Below are positions 5,058 through 12,981 of a stretch of 20,262 bases of DNA, piece after piece (the stretch's first letter is position 1; each line of letters starts with the position of its first letter). The translations under genes were made by a program, and so were the position numbers. The stretch spans positions 1-20,262 of IMG/VR virus record IMGVR_UViG_3300044614_001074. One strand, 5' to 3'. Below the pieces are notes generated by a model. It made no database searches and was not told where the DNA came from. It saw only the letters and a program-made list of their open reading frames with translations. This stretch comes from a virus.

Positions 5058-5909
5058 ATGGATACTCAGATGCTCGCCACTGTGCCCACTCTTACTGAAG
5101 CCGACGAGACGCTGCGTGCGCTCGCTGCGCTGCCTGTGCTTGAGCTTGAAAGCGCAATGATGCAGGCGCCTCAGGTTGAATGTCCCGTGGTTCACCACTT
5201 TGGTCCTGGCGTTTACATCCGAGAGGTACGCATTCCTGCCGGCACGCTGGCCATGGGGCATCACCAAAAGTTTGACCACATCAACATTCTGCTTCAGGGC
5301 AAGGTGCTGGTGATGGGGGATAACGGCCCTCAGGTGCTTGAAGCGCCGTTCATGTTTACGGGCAAGCCCGGGCGAAAGTTTGGAATCGTGCTGGAAGATC
5401 TGGTCTGGCAGAACGTGTATGCAACGGAGCTGCGGGACGTGGACGCCATTGAAGACCACTTCATCGACAAGAGTGCAGGCTTTTGCGATTTACAAGAGCG
5501 CATACTGGAACTGCTTAGCGCGGCACACGATAAGGATCGCAAGGACTACGCGCAGCTTATTGACGGGCGCAAAAGTGAAGACGAGATGCTGTGCATTCCA
5601 ATGCCCGACGGATGGCAGGTGACTACAGTACGTCCCTCAGCAATTGAAGGGCTGGGCACATTCATCGACTCGGGCGCTGCTGCCGGAACTGTTATTGGGC
5701 CGATCAGTATCGGCGACAAGCGCACGCCCTTGGGGCGATTTCTTAATCACTCGAGCGATCCCAATGCAGAAGCGCGGCGTGTTGGGAATGATGTGGTTCT
5801 AGTTGCATTGCGAAACATCAGCGGCAAGCGTGGCGGTTTTGCAGGCGACGAAATCACTGTTTGTTACAACCAACATTTTAATCCTCCAACCCAATCGACC
5901 ATATTATGA
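5058..5909 (+). CDS. Cupin-SET domain fusion protein
   Basis: The 283-residue product starts at the ATG at 5058 (MDTQMLATVPTLTEADE); the frame upstream runs inside terL. Residues about 41-130 match a cupin family common in podophage structural regions (HHFGPGVYIREVRIPAGTL, then GHHQKFDHINILLQGKV and PGRKFGI), with possible metal ligands His68, His69 and His74. Residues about 186-271 match a SET protein-lysine methyltransferase domain: IEGLGTFIDSG, then RFLNHSSDPNAE (227-238; canonical R-x-x-NHSC-x-PN, here with Ser for Cys) and GDEITVCYN (263-271), whose Tyr270 would be catalytic. Residues 136-180 link the two. SET enzymes transfer a methyl group from SAM to lysine. Substrate and role are unknown. 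The gene lies between terL and a small gene it overlaps as ATGA. Confidence 0.8.
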   Translation: MDTQMLATVPTLTEADETLRALAALPVLELESAMMQAPQVECPVVHHFGPGVYIREVRIPAGTLAMGHHQKFDHINILLQGKVLVMGDNGPQVLEAPFMFTGKPGRKFGIVLEDLVWQNVYATELRDVDAIEDHFIDKSAGFCDLQERILELLSAAHDKDRKDYAQLIDGRKSEDEMLCIPMPDGWQVTTVRPSAIEGLGTFIDSGAAAGTVIGPISIGDKRTPLGRFLNHSSDPNAEARRVGNDVVLVALRNISGKRGGFAGDEITVCYNQHFNPPTQSTIL

Positions 5910-6238
5910 GTTTTGTTGTTTCAGCCATTGTTGTGGCTACTGTGGCGACCACTGCTGCAACGGTTTATTCCGCCAACAAGGCAGAAAAGACTGCAGACAA
6001 GCAAATGCAGCAGGCCGAAACCCAGCGCAAAAGAGTTGAAGAGCAATACAACGAACAGCAGCGCCAGGCCGCTTCAGGTGAACAGCAAACCGCAGCCAAG
6101 GCGAAACAGAACCAGGCGCGCAAGCAAGCGGTGGCCGCTTATGGCGCATCCGACACGCTGCTGACCGGGCCAAGCGGGCTAGGCAGCTCACCAATGACCG
6201 ATCAAACCAAGACGGCAAGCACGCTGCTTGGGGGCTAA
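5906..6238 (+). CDS. Small membrane-anchored or coiled structural protein (110 aa)
   Basis: The product begins with a hydrophobic stretch (SFVVSAIVVATVATTAATVY, residues 2-21), a likely membrane-spanning helix or signal. A charged Gln/Ala/Lys-rich coiled coil follows (about 24-78), and then a tail with TLLTGPSGLGSSP and KTASTLLGG. The last two motifs recur in short proteins encoded directly before the portal of many podophages (often ending in TLLG), whose role is undetermined. They are thought to be virion-associated by position. It overlaps the SET gene as ATGA, and the portal follows 3 bases later, so it is part of the head operon. The start lacks a Shine-Dalgarno sequence (gaccatattATG). 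Confidence 0.75.
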   Translation: MSFVVSAIVVATVATTAATVYSANKAEKTADKQMQQAETQRKRVEEQYNEQQRQAASGEQQTAAKAKQNQARKQAVAAYGASDTLLTGPSGLGSSPMTDQTKTASTLLGG

Positions 6239-6241
6239 TTT

Positions 6242-7918
6242 ATGAGCGAGAGCACACGGCAAAAACTTGAGCGCCTCAGGGCAGCACTGCGCACCGAGCG
6301 TGAGAGCTTCGTGCCGCACTGGCGCGACCTCTCAGACTACGTTATGCCGCGGCGCTCTCGCTTCACGATTAGCGAGCGCAACAAGGGCGACCGTCGAAAC
6401 AAAAAGATCATCGACTCCACAGCCACGCTTGCGGTTCGCAACCTGCAGGCAGGCATGATGTCTGGGCTCACGTCCCCAGCGCGCCCCTGGTTCTCGCTGT
6501 CCACCCCGGATCCCGATCTTTCTGAATACGGGCCGGTGAAGTCCTGGCTCGACGATGTCACGCGCCGCATGCGCACGATCTTTCTCAAGTCGAACCTCTA
6601 TAACGCGCTGCCACTGCTCTACTGCGACCAGGGCCTGTTCGGCACTTCGGCCATGGCGGTGCTCGAGGATGACGAAGACATCATCCGCTGCTACAACTTT
6701 CCAATCGGATCCTACTGCATTTCGCAGAATCACCGGCACGCGGTGGACACATTCCTGCGCGAGTGGGCCATGACAGTGCGCCAGCTCGTGGAGCGTTTCG
6801 GCATCGACAACGTGAGCCGGCGGGTCAAGGACTTGTACGAGCAGCAGAACTACGAAATCTGGATCGACGTGGCGCACATGGTGATGCCTAACGCCGAGTT
6901 CGACGAGAACAAGCTCTCGGCAAAGCACAAGCGGTTCGCCAGCGTGTACTGGGAGATCGGAGCGGACGACGGCAAGCTTCTTGATGAGTCCGGGTTCGAT
7001 GAGTTCCCAATCATGGCGCCGCGGTGGAATCTGACTGGCGAAGATGTTTACGGGCAGTCCCCCGGGATGGATGCCTTGGGCGACGTGCAGCAGCTCCAGG
7101 CGATGCAGCGGCGGATGATTCAAAGCGTCGACAAGATGGTGAACCCGCCAATGACGGCGCCCACCTCGATGCAGAACAAGAAGGCGAGCCTGCTTCCCGG
7201 GGACATCACTTATGTGGACACCACGCAGGGCGGCGGCGGGTTCCAGCCGGCGCATGAAGTTCGCATGCCGCTGCAAGAGCTCAGCGCGTTAATCGGCGAG
7301 ACAGCAAACCGCGTGCGACGCTGCTTCTACGAGGACCTGTTCCTGATGTTGGCAAACTCCGACCGGCGCCAGATCACCGCCCGGGAGGTTGAAGAGCGCC
7401 ACGAGGAGAAGCTTCTGATGCTGGGCCCGGTGCTCGAGCGGCAGAACGAAGACCTGTTGGATCCGCTGATCGACCGGACCTTCGCCATCATGGCGCGCAA
7501 AGGGCTCATCCCGCCGCCTCCAGCAGAGTTGCAGGGAATGGACCTCAAGATCGAATACATCAGCATCATGGCGCAGGCGCAGAAGCTCGTCGCCACTGCC
7601 GGCCTCGAGCGGTTCGTGGGCTTCGTGGGCAACCTTGCCGCGGCCAAGCCGGACATCATCGACAAGATCGACCTGGACCAGGTGGTCGACGAGTACGGTG
7701 ACATGCTCGGGGTGCCACCTAAGATTGTGCGTCCTGACAACGATGTCGCGCAAATGCGCATGGCTCGCCAGCAGGCGCAGCAGCAAGCCGAGCGCGCCGC
7801 ACAGATGCAGCAGGTCGCTCAAGGCGCGAAGCTCCTGTCTGAAACCGACATGGGCAACGACTCACTGCTTACTCGCATGGGCGCCGCAATGGGCGCCGGC
7901 GGAATCCCAACAGCTTAA
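6242..7918 (+). CDS. Head-to-tail connector (portal) protein, podovirus type
   Basis: The 558-residue product belongs to the podovirus head-to-tail connecting family (PF12236 type). It opens with the typical LERLRAALRTERESFVPHWRDLSDYV and has PRRSRF, IIDSTATLAVRNLQAGMMSGLTSPARPWF (about 59-87), YNFPIGSYCI, ARREVEE-like ITAREVEERHEEKL and LDPLIDRTF near the C-terminal third. The end is Gln/Ala-rich (RQQAQQQAERAAQ), as in other members. Twelve copies should form the ring at one capsid vertex through which TerL drives DNA. The length is normal. The start at 6242 has no Shine-Dalgarno sequence (gctaatttATG). Confidence 0.93.
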   Translation: MSESTRQKLERLRAALRTERESFVPHWRDLSDYVMPRRSRFTISERNKGDRRNKKIIDSTATLAVRNLQAGMMSGLTSPARPWFSLSTPDPDLSEYGPVKSWLDDVTRRMRTIFLKSNLYNALPLLYCDQGLFGTSAMAVLEDDEDIIRCYNFPIGSYCISQNHRHAVDTFLREWAMTVRQLVERFGIDNVSRRVKDLYEQQNYEIWIDVAHMVMPNAEFDENKLSAKHKRFASVYWEIGADDGKLLDESGFDEFPIMAPRWNLTGEDVYGQSPGMDALGDVQQLQAMQRRMIQSVDKMVNPPMTAPTSMQNKKASLLPGDITYVDTTQGGGGFQPAHEVRMPLQELSALIGETANRVRRCFYEDLFLMLANSDRRQITAREVEERHEEKLLMLGPVLERQNEDLLDPLIDRTFAIMARKGLIPPPPAELQGMDLKIEYISIMAQAQKLVATAGLERFVGFVGNLAAAKPDIIDKIDLDQVVDEYGDMLGVPPKIVRPDNDVAQMRMARQQAQQQAERAAQMQQVAQGAKLLSETDMGNDSLLTRMGAAMGAGGIPTA

Positions 7919-7923
7919 TTACT

Positions 7924-10620
7924 ATGCCAGAAGACAAGAAACTCACGCAGCTTGAACCCGTTGTCACGCTCAGCGATGACGCTGATGTGTACATTGTGCA
8001 GGATGGAGCCAGCGCCCGCGGCAAGGCAGTGCAATTCAAGGGGCAGACCGGAGACACAGGCCCGGCAAACGTGCTTAGCATCGGCACAATCACAACCGGC
8101 GCGCCTGGATCGCAGGCAACCGCGACAATCACTGGCACCGCACCCAACCAGACGCTGAATCTCAGCATTCCACAAGGCGAGGCGGGAAGCCAAGGCATTC
8201 AAGGCGCCCAAGGGGTGCAGGGGGCGCAAGGCGACACCGGCCCAGCCAACGCGTTGACCATTGGCGTAGTCACGACCGGAGAGCCCGGTGGGCAGGCTGC
8301 AGCGACGTTGACGGGTACCTCTCCCACGCAAGTGCTCAACCTGGTGCTACCTCGGGGCGCGGTTGGTCCTCAGGGATATGACGGCCCTCCGGGGCCTCAG
8401 GGCGTTGCGGGCCCGGCGGGCGCCCCAGGGCCCAGCAACACGCTAACCATTGGCAGCGTGACGACAGGGATTACGGGCAGCGAAGCTTCCGCGACGATTA
8501 CCGGTACGGCACCCAACCAAACGTTGAACCTGACACTGCCTCGAGGCGAAGCTGGAATTCAGGGGGCGCAAGGAGTCCAGGGGGCCGACGGCGCCCCGGG
8601 CGCTGCAGGCGCTGCAGGCGCTCAAGGGGAAGCGGGCCCTGCAAATACGCTAAGCATCGGCACAGTGACCACCGGCGCCGCCGGATCATCGGCAACGGCG
8701 ACAATCACAGGCACCGCGCCTAACCAGACGCTCAGCCTGACCATTCCCCGTGGCGATGTCGGAGCGCAAGGCATTCAAGGGGTCGCGGGCCCAGCCGGAG
8801 CTCAGGGGGTTCCCGGCGCAAACGCTTCGCTTTCGATTGGCACGGTCACAACCGGTGAGCCTGGCTCTTCAGCATCCGCGACGATTACAGGAACGGGCGC
8901 AGCGCAGACGCTTGACCTTACGATTCCGGCGGGCAACCCAGGCAACCCAGCCGGAGAATACCTTGGAAACTGGGATGTTAATGTCGCCTACAAAGCGCAC
9001 GATTTAGTACGTTACGATGGCGCGTTGTGGCTTGCTCAAGGACACATTCCCGCAAATTCCCCAGCTCCAGGGAATGGCTTTGGCTGGATTTTGGCTTTGC
9101 AAGATGGCGCAGACGGAGCGCCGGGTGCTCAGGGCCTTCCGGGCGCAGACGGAGCGCCAGGTGCTCAGGGCGCCGCTGGGCTCGTGGGCGTATGGCGAGG
9201 GGAATGGGATGTCAACGGATCGTACGTTATCGGCGACGTCGTGTCGCGTGGCGCTTCGTTGTACATCATGGCAAGTGCCCCATCAGGGCCTGCGGATCCT
9301 GAACAAGGCGCGCCTTGGAGTTTGATTCTTACATCACCTGTTGGCCCCGCCGGCGCAGACGGAGCGCAGGGCCCAGCGGGCGCAGACGGAGCTCAAGGCC
9401 CGGCAGGGGCCGACGGGTCTCAAGGACCTCAGGGAGAGCCGGGCCCCGCCGGCGCAGACGGCGCGCAAGGTCCCGCTGGGGCTGACGGTGCGCCAGGGCT
9501 TGCCGCAGGAGTGTGGCGTGGGGCGTATGAAAACTACTACCCACTTGTTGTAGCCAACGACATTGTCTCCTACCAAAACGCAATTTACTTGGCCAAATTT
9601 AATTCCAGTGGCGGGGCGCTGCCAACGGACTCTAGCTACTGGGACTTGTTAGTTGCTGGCATTGAAGGCCCTCAAGGTGCGCAAGGCCCGGCAGGTGCAG
9701 ACGGGGCTCAGGGGATTCAAGGCGAGGCAGGGCCCGCGGGAGCTGACGGCGCTCAAGGGATTCAAGGTATTCAGGGTCCTGCGGGACCGTCGACTCCAAT
9801 TGACGTGCAAGTGCTTACCTCAAGTGGCAATTGGACAAAACCAACAGGCGCAACCGCAGTAAACATTCAGCTTTTTGGGGCAGGCGGCGGCGGCGGATCT
9901 GGGCGAAAAGATGTATCCACTACTGTTGTGCATTGTGGTGGTGGTGGTGGTGGTGGTGGAAGTTACCTTAACGTGACCGTTCCAGCGTCAGCCTTAGGAT
10001 CTACGGTTTCCGTCGCGATTGGAGCAGGCGGAACTGGAGGGGCAGCGCAAACGGCAACCGCAAACGGGAACAATGGAAACAACGGAGGAAACACGGTTTT
10101 TGATGGTTACATTGCAACCGGCGGCGGTGGTGGCGTTGGGGGAAGCCTTACAGTAGGAACAGGCGGCGTTGCAGTTTTAAATTCAAACGCAGGCGGCGCG
10201 GCGGCGACAAATGGAGGCTCTGGAGGGGTTGGGCTACCCATTGCAGCCGTAGTGCCATGGAATTTTGGAGGTGCAGGCGGAGGTGCAGGTGGAGGAATTT
10301 CATCCGCAAACGCTGCATTCCAAGGAGGACCAGGCGGTCGATCAAATGCGCTAGGTTTTCTTGGCGGCATTGGTGGCACGGCTACTGGGGCAGCCGGGTC
10401 AAATGGGGCTGCTAATTCAAACGCAGCAAACGGCTTGATCGCAAGCGGCTCAGGCGGCGGCGGCGGCGGCGCATCAACAACAGTTAATGGCGGGAATGGC
10501 GGGGCGGGAGGCTTTCCGGCAGCAGGCGGTGGTGGTGGAGGGGCAACTGGATCGGGAGCGGAATCAGGCGCTGGAGGCCCTGGCGCAGACGGACTTGCCA
10601 TCATTACAACCTACTTCTAA
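7924..10620 (+). CDS. Collagen-like tail fibre with polyglycine C-terminus
   Basis: This 898-residue fibre should bind the host surface. Residues 1-45 are an attachment-type N-terminus (LSDDADVYIVQDGASARGKAVQF). Five copies of a ~40-residue module lie at 46-85, 106-145, 169-208, 238-277 and 298-337 (for example LSIGTVTTG...ATITGTAPNQTL). They are joined by Gly-X-Y collagen-like runs that would form triple helices. Three carbohydrate-binding-like modules follow at about 345-393, 422-471 and 529-578 (WDVNGSYVIGDVVSRGASLY, then a Trp), similar to chitin-binding CBM5/12 folds. From about 640 the C-terminus is extremely Gly-rich, including eight Gly in a row (672-679, encoded by seven GGT and one GGA), like the polyglycine sandwich adhesins of T4-like fibres. 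It follows the portal after only 5 bases. Confidence 0.9.
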   Translation: MPEDKKLTQLEPVVTLSDDADVYIVQDGASARGKAVQFKGQTGDTGPANVLSIGTITTGAPGSQATATITGTAPNQTLNLSIPQGEAGSQGIQGAQGVQGAQGDTGPANALTIGVVTTGEPGGQAAATLTGTSPTQVLNLVLPRGAVGPQGYDGPPGPQGVAGPAGAPGPSNTLTIGSVTTGITGSEASATITGTAPNQTLNLTLPRGEAGIQGAQGVQGADGAPGAAGAAGAQGEAGPANTLSIGTVTTGAAGSSATATITGTAPNQTLSLTIPRGDVGAQGIQGVAGPAGAQGVPGANASLSIGTVTTGEPGSSASATITGTGAAQTLDLTIPAGNPGNPAGEYLGNWDVNVAYKAHDLVRYDGALWLAQGHIPANSPAPGNGFGWILALQDGADGAPGAQGLPGADGAPGAQGAAGLVGVWRGEWDVNGSYVIGDVVSRGASLYIMASAPSGPADPEQGAPWSLILTSPVGPAGADGAQGPAGADGAQGPAGADGSQGPQGEPGPAGADGAQGPAGADGAPGLAAGVWRGAYENYYPLVVANDIVSYQNAIYLAKFNSSGGALPTDSSYWDLLVAGIEGPQGAQGPAGADGAQGIQGEAGPAGADGAQGIQGIQGPAGPSTPIDVQVLTSSGNWTKPTGATAVNIQLFGAGGGGGSGRKDVSTTVVHCGGGGGGGGSYLNVTVPASALGSTVSVAIGAGGTGGAAQTATANGNNGNNGGNTVFDGYIATGGGGGVGGSLTVGTGGVAVLNSNAGGAAATNGGSGGVGLPIAAVVPWNFGGAGGGAGGGISSANAAFQGGPGGRSNALGFLGGIGGTATGAAGSNGAANSNAANGLIASGSGGGGGGASTTVNGGNGGAGGFPAAGGGGGGATGSGAESGAGGPGADGLAIITTYF
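8059..8934 (+). repeat. Five in-frame fibre modules
   Basis: Five copies of a roughly 120-base coding module repeat at 180-207 base intervals inside the fibre gene. Each encodes a 'GPAN-LSIGTVTTG' opening and an 'ATITGTAPNQTLNL' close. The copies differ at many bases, so they are old duplications rather than recent slippage. They could recombine and change the fibre length in register. Confidence 0.8.
9937..9960 (+). repeat. GGT trinucleotide run inside the fibre gene
   Basis: Seven GGT codons followed by GGA encode an eight-glycine run. Slippage would add or remove glycines in frame, so it could tune the fibre tip but not switch the gene off. Confidence 0.7.
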
Positions 10621-10623
10621 GCA

Positions 10624-10800
10624 ATGAAACACGCCCTCATAAACTCCGAAACCAACATTGTGGAAAACGTCATAGTGTGGGACGGACAAACGCCGTGGGC
10701 TCCTCCTGCTGGGTACTACGTCCGCGCCGTAGGGGCCTCTGGCGCAGGGATTGGCTGGTCGTACATCAACGGTGAGTTTGTTGCGCCGGAACCAGTTTAA
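10624..10800 (+). CDS. Small fibre-associated protein (58 aa)
   Basis: A short frame begins 3 bases after the fibre stop and ends exactly at the TAA at 10800. The product begins MKHALINSETNIVENVIVWDG, continues with PPAGYYVRAVGASGAGIGW and ends YINGEFVAPEPV. This is the familiar form of short phage proteins placed directly after tail-fibre genes ('V.NVI.WDG...W.PP.G', 'iGW.y.nG.F..P'). Their job is not known; a fibre assembly or accessory role is suggested by position alone. No Shine-Dalgarno sequence is seen, so translation probably depends on coupling to the fibre gene. Confidence 0.75.
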   Translation: MKHALINSETNIVENVIVWDGQTPWAPPAGYYVRAVGASGAGIGWSYINGEFVAPEPV

Positions 10801-10809
10801 TTTACCGAC

Positions 10810-11919
10810 ATGCTTCTCTTTGGTATCCCAGCAACCAGAGCGCCCGCGCCGACCGGGTTCTTGCTCCTCGAAGACGGCGGCTACCTGCTCAATGAGAATG
10901 GCGGGCGCATATCACTGAATGAGTCAGACACTCCTTCAGGGTTCAACATTCAATGGCAAAAAGTCTACGAATACATAGGCACCACCTTTAGGCCGACTTT
11001 CAATGACATTAAGTATGCCAACGGCAGATATGTTGCGGTGGGCAAAGTCTTAGAAAGTTTCAACGACAGAGTTTACGCAATCACCTCCGTCGACGGGATT
11101 ACCTGGACCGAAATTCCGCAAAGTAAATTTGTAGGATCAACGACGCTGCTTAACCTTCAAGCATTTAACTCGGTGGAGTATTCCACTGCGTTAGGTAAAT
11201 GGATTCTTGCGGCTACATTTACCGGCTATGGAGGAGGTCCACCAGACACTCCGGGGACAAGGTTCTATCAGTCGTCTGACATGGTCACATGGACATACAC
11301 TGACGCTCTTTTAGTGCTTAGTGACTTGCAATACAACGGCGTAAGGTATGCAGCAAAGCGATTTGTAAACATATTTGACGGCAGCATTATTCACTACGCA
11401 ACAAGCCTTGCAAGCTGGACGGCGCCCACATTCCCGTCAGTGGGAGGCTCTTCATTCAAGGCAGGAAATCTTGATCAGGTAGAAGGCACCTTTTTTGCGC
11501 TTGGTGTATTTGCGGAAGACGGCGGCAAAGTACTGTACTCAAACGATGGGGTGACGTGGCAGCAGTTTGAGTCAGCTATTAACTTTGACCGGATATACCG
11601 GTTCCAGGGCCGTTGGTGGGCTATTGATGGTACCGCTGTGCCGTATTATTCCTACGACATGGTCACCTGGACGCAGGCTGTGTTTTCCGCACCAGCGTCT
11701 TGTAGGGGGATGGCGTATGCAAACGGCATTTACTTGGTAGGCGGCACCAGTGGCTCCTCAAGTTTGATTGCCACATCAAGAGATGGGATCAATTTCGATG
11801 TGCAAATAGGAAGCGGACCCGAAGCGTCTGGCTCCGTGCAGCACCTGCTTAGCGCAAACGGAAAATTCCTTTGGCAGCATGCTGGCCTCGACGCTCAGAG
11901 AATCTACCTTTCACAGTGA
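10810..11919 (+). CDS. Asp-box beta-propeller-like tail protein
   Basis: The N-terminus (GFLLLEDGGYLLNENGGRIS, 16-35) is the 'LLLEDGG' repeat typical of phage tail proteins and may anchor it in the virion. The rest of the 369-residue product carries a repeating 'S-x-D-G-x-T-W' Asp-box motif: SVDGITW (93-99), SSDMVTW (155-161), SNDGVTW (244-250), SYDMVTW (281-287) and SRDGINF (323-329), plus a degenerate one near 198-203. 'YANG.Y..G' units precede some of them (69-78 and 303-312). The pattern indicates a beta-propeller of about six blades, as in sialidase-like or photosystem-assembly-like folds. No sialidase catalytic set is visible, so glycan binding is more likely than hydrolysis. It is probably a receptor-binding or accessory tail protein. 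The start lacks a Shine-Dalgarno sequence. Confidence 0.75.
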   Translation: MLLFGIPATRAPAPTGFLLLEDGGYLLNENGGRISLNESDTPSGFNIQWQKVYEYIGTTFRPTFNDIKYANGRYVAVGKVLESFNDRVYAITSVDGITWTEIPQSKFVGSTTLLNLQAFNSVEYSTALGKWILAATFTGYGGGPPDTPGTRFYQSSDMVTWTYTDALLVLSDLQYNGVRYAAKRFVNIFDGSIIHYATSLASWTAPTFPSVGGSSFKAGNLDQVEGTFFALGVFAEDGGKVLYSNDGVTWQQFESAINFDRIYRFQGRWWAIDGTAVPYYSYDMVTWTQAVFSAPASCRGMAYANGIYLVGGTSGSSSLIATSRDGINFDVQIGSGPEASGSVQHLLSANGKFLWQHAGLDAQRIYLSQ

Positions 11920-11936
11920 GCAGCTTTACCCAACCA

Positions 11937-12236
11937 ATGAGCAACGCAGCAGACCCGCAAAAAGTCGCCGAGGCAGACGCCAAGGCTAAACGCAAAGTCC
12001 GGCAGGAAGATGAAGACCTTTGCGCCGTCATGCAGACACCTTCCGGCAGGCGGGTCATCTGGCGCATCCTGTGCGGCACCGGCGCCCGGCGCTCGAGCTT
12101 CACCGGCAACAGCGAGACTTTCTTTCGGGAAGGGGAGCGCAACGTCGGCCTGCGGCTTCAGGAGCACATCGAGCGGGTGGCGTTCGACATGCACCTGCTC
12201 ATGCAAAAAGAGGCGCACGAGGGCGAGTTGGAATAA
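11937..12236 (+). CDS. Bbp19-like phage protein
   Basis: I place the start at the ATG at 11937 (MSNAADPQKVAEADAK), 17 bases after the propeller gene; the same frame is open further upstream but only inside that gene. The 99-residue product has a Lys/Ala-rich helical start and then the family core: TPSGRRVIWRILCGTG (about 37-52), RRSSFTGN and FREGERNVGLRLQEHI. This matches the Bbp19 domain of Bordetella phage BPP-1-type podophages, which is encoded next to the portal, scaffold and capsid genes. Its role in head assembly is not defined. The leader ends in cccaaccaATG, again A/C-rich with no Shine-Dalgarno sequence. Confidence 0.85.
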   Translation: MSNAADPQKVAEADAKAKRKVRQEDEDLCAVMQTPSGRRVIWRILCGTGARRSSFTGNSETFFREGERNVGLRLQEHIERVAFDMHLLMQKEAHEGELE

Positions 12237-12250
12237 ACTTGTTGCCAGCA

Positions 12251-12279
12251 TTGAGAATTTCTCACCACGTTGATTTAAA
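12251..12279 (+). promoter_or_regulatory. Weak candidate promoter with palindrome before the scaffold gene
   Basis: TTGAGA (12251-12256), a 17-base spacer and TTTAAA (12274-12279) resemble a sigma70 promoter, and a perfect 11-base palindrome, GAGAATTTCTC (12253-12263), overlaps the -35 region. The -10 would sit only 3 bases before the ATG at 12283, so a transcript from here would be leaderless or start within the gene. This is a low-confidence candidate. Confidence 0.2.
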
Positions 12280-12282
12280 CCT

Positions 12283-12972
12283 ATGTCTGATACATTGATC
12301 GCGGGTTCCCAGGCTTCACCACAGGACTCGCAGCAAAGTGCCGGATCTCAGGCCCAGCAAACGCAGCAGACGCCCGCTCAAGGCACCCAGGCAACTGGTG
12401 GCCAGCAGCAGCAGACGCAGCAGGCGCAGGGCAACGATCCAGCGTCACAGCAGCAACCTGCAGGCACAACTGACGGCGCACAGCAGACGCAGTCTCAGCA
12501 ACAGGCGTACGACCTGAAATTGCCCGAGAACTCGTCACTGGATGCCACTCACCTGGATGAAGTCAAAGCCATGGCCAAAGAGCTTGGGCTATCCCAGGAG
12601 GCGGCGCAGAAGTTGGTGGAGCGAGACAACGCATTGTTGTCAAAATCCAAGCAGCAGACCCAAGCGATGATCTCAGAGAAGGTTACTCAGTGGGCAGAGG
12701 AAGCGAAAGCCGACAAAGAAATCGGTGGAGCCAATCTGCAGTCGAGCATTACCGACGCCCGAACGGCGTTGGATAAATTCGGAACCCCTGAGTTCAAAAA
12801 CATGCTGAACCAATCTGGTGTAGGGAATCACCCGGAGTTGATCCGGTTGCTTTCCAAGGTTGGGAAAGCCATGCGCGAGGACAAGATGATCACAGGAGCA
12901 TCGAAGCCCGTGCAGGATCACAAATCATTCGCCGAAGCCTTCTACCCGGGCATGGCTAAAACCTCAGAGTAA
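12283..12972 (+). CDS. Capsid assembly scaffolding-type protein
   Basis: The 229-residue product has a disordered Gln/Thr/Ala/Ser-rich N-terminal third (to about 75), then YDLKLPENSSLDATHLDEV and AKELGLSQEAAQKLVER (about 76-110), a long helical part with WAEEAKADKEIGGANL, and a C-terminal GNHPELIRLLSKVGKAM followed by SFAEAFYP. This is the usual order of podophage scaffold proteins encoded just before the major capsid gene; they guide coat assembly from inside and then leave. The Gln-rich start is composed of CAG/CAA runs and is variable in such proteins. No protease motif is visible. The start has no Shine-Dalgarno sequence (tttaaacctATG). Confidence 0.88.
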   Translation: MSDTLIAGSQASPQDSQQSAGSQAQQTQQTPAQGTQATGGQQQQTQQAQGNDPASQQQPAGTTDGAQQTQSQQQAYDLKLPENSSLDATHLDEVKAMAKELGLSQEAAQKLVERDNALLSKSKQQTQAMISEKVTQWAEEAKADKEIGGANLQSSITDARTALDKFGTPEFKNMLNQSGVGNHPELIRLLSKVGKAMREDKMITGASKPVQDHKSFAEAFYPGMAKTSE

Positions 12973-12981
12973 AACAAACCT

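Noticed and set aside
6332-7276. Long reverse-strand frame (314 codons) opposite the portal gene
   Set aside because: It is the mirror of GC-rich codons in a clear portal gene. The product is His/Arg/Val-rich with no domain and no start signal.
9937-9960. GGT run as an on/off phase-variation switch
   Set aside because: The unit is a whole codon, so slippage changes glycine number but does not shift the frame.
10107-10604. Reverse-strand proline-rich frame opposite the fibre tip
   Set aside because: The proline runs are the complement of glycine codons; there is no ribosome binding site, and the + strand gene is certain.
7924-11919. Diversity-generating retroelement as in BPP-1
   Set aside because: There is no reverse transcriptase and no template/variable repeat pair with adenine-specific changes in this window; it could lie outside.
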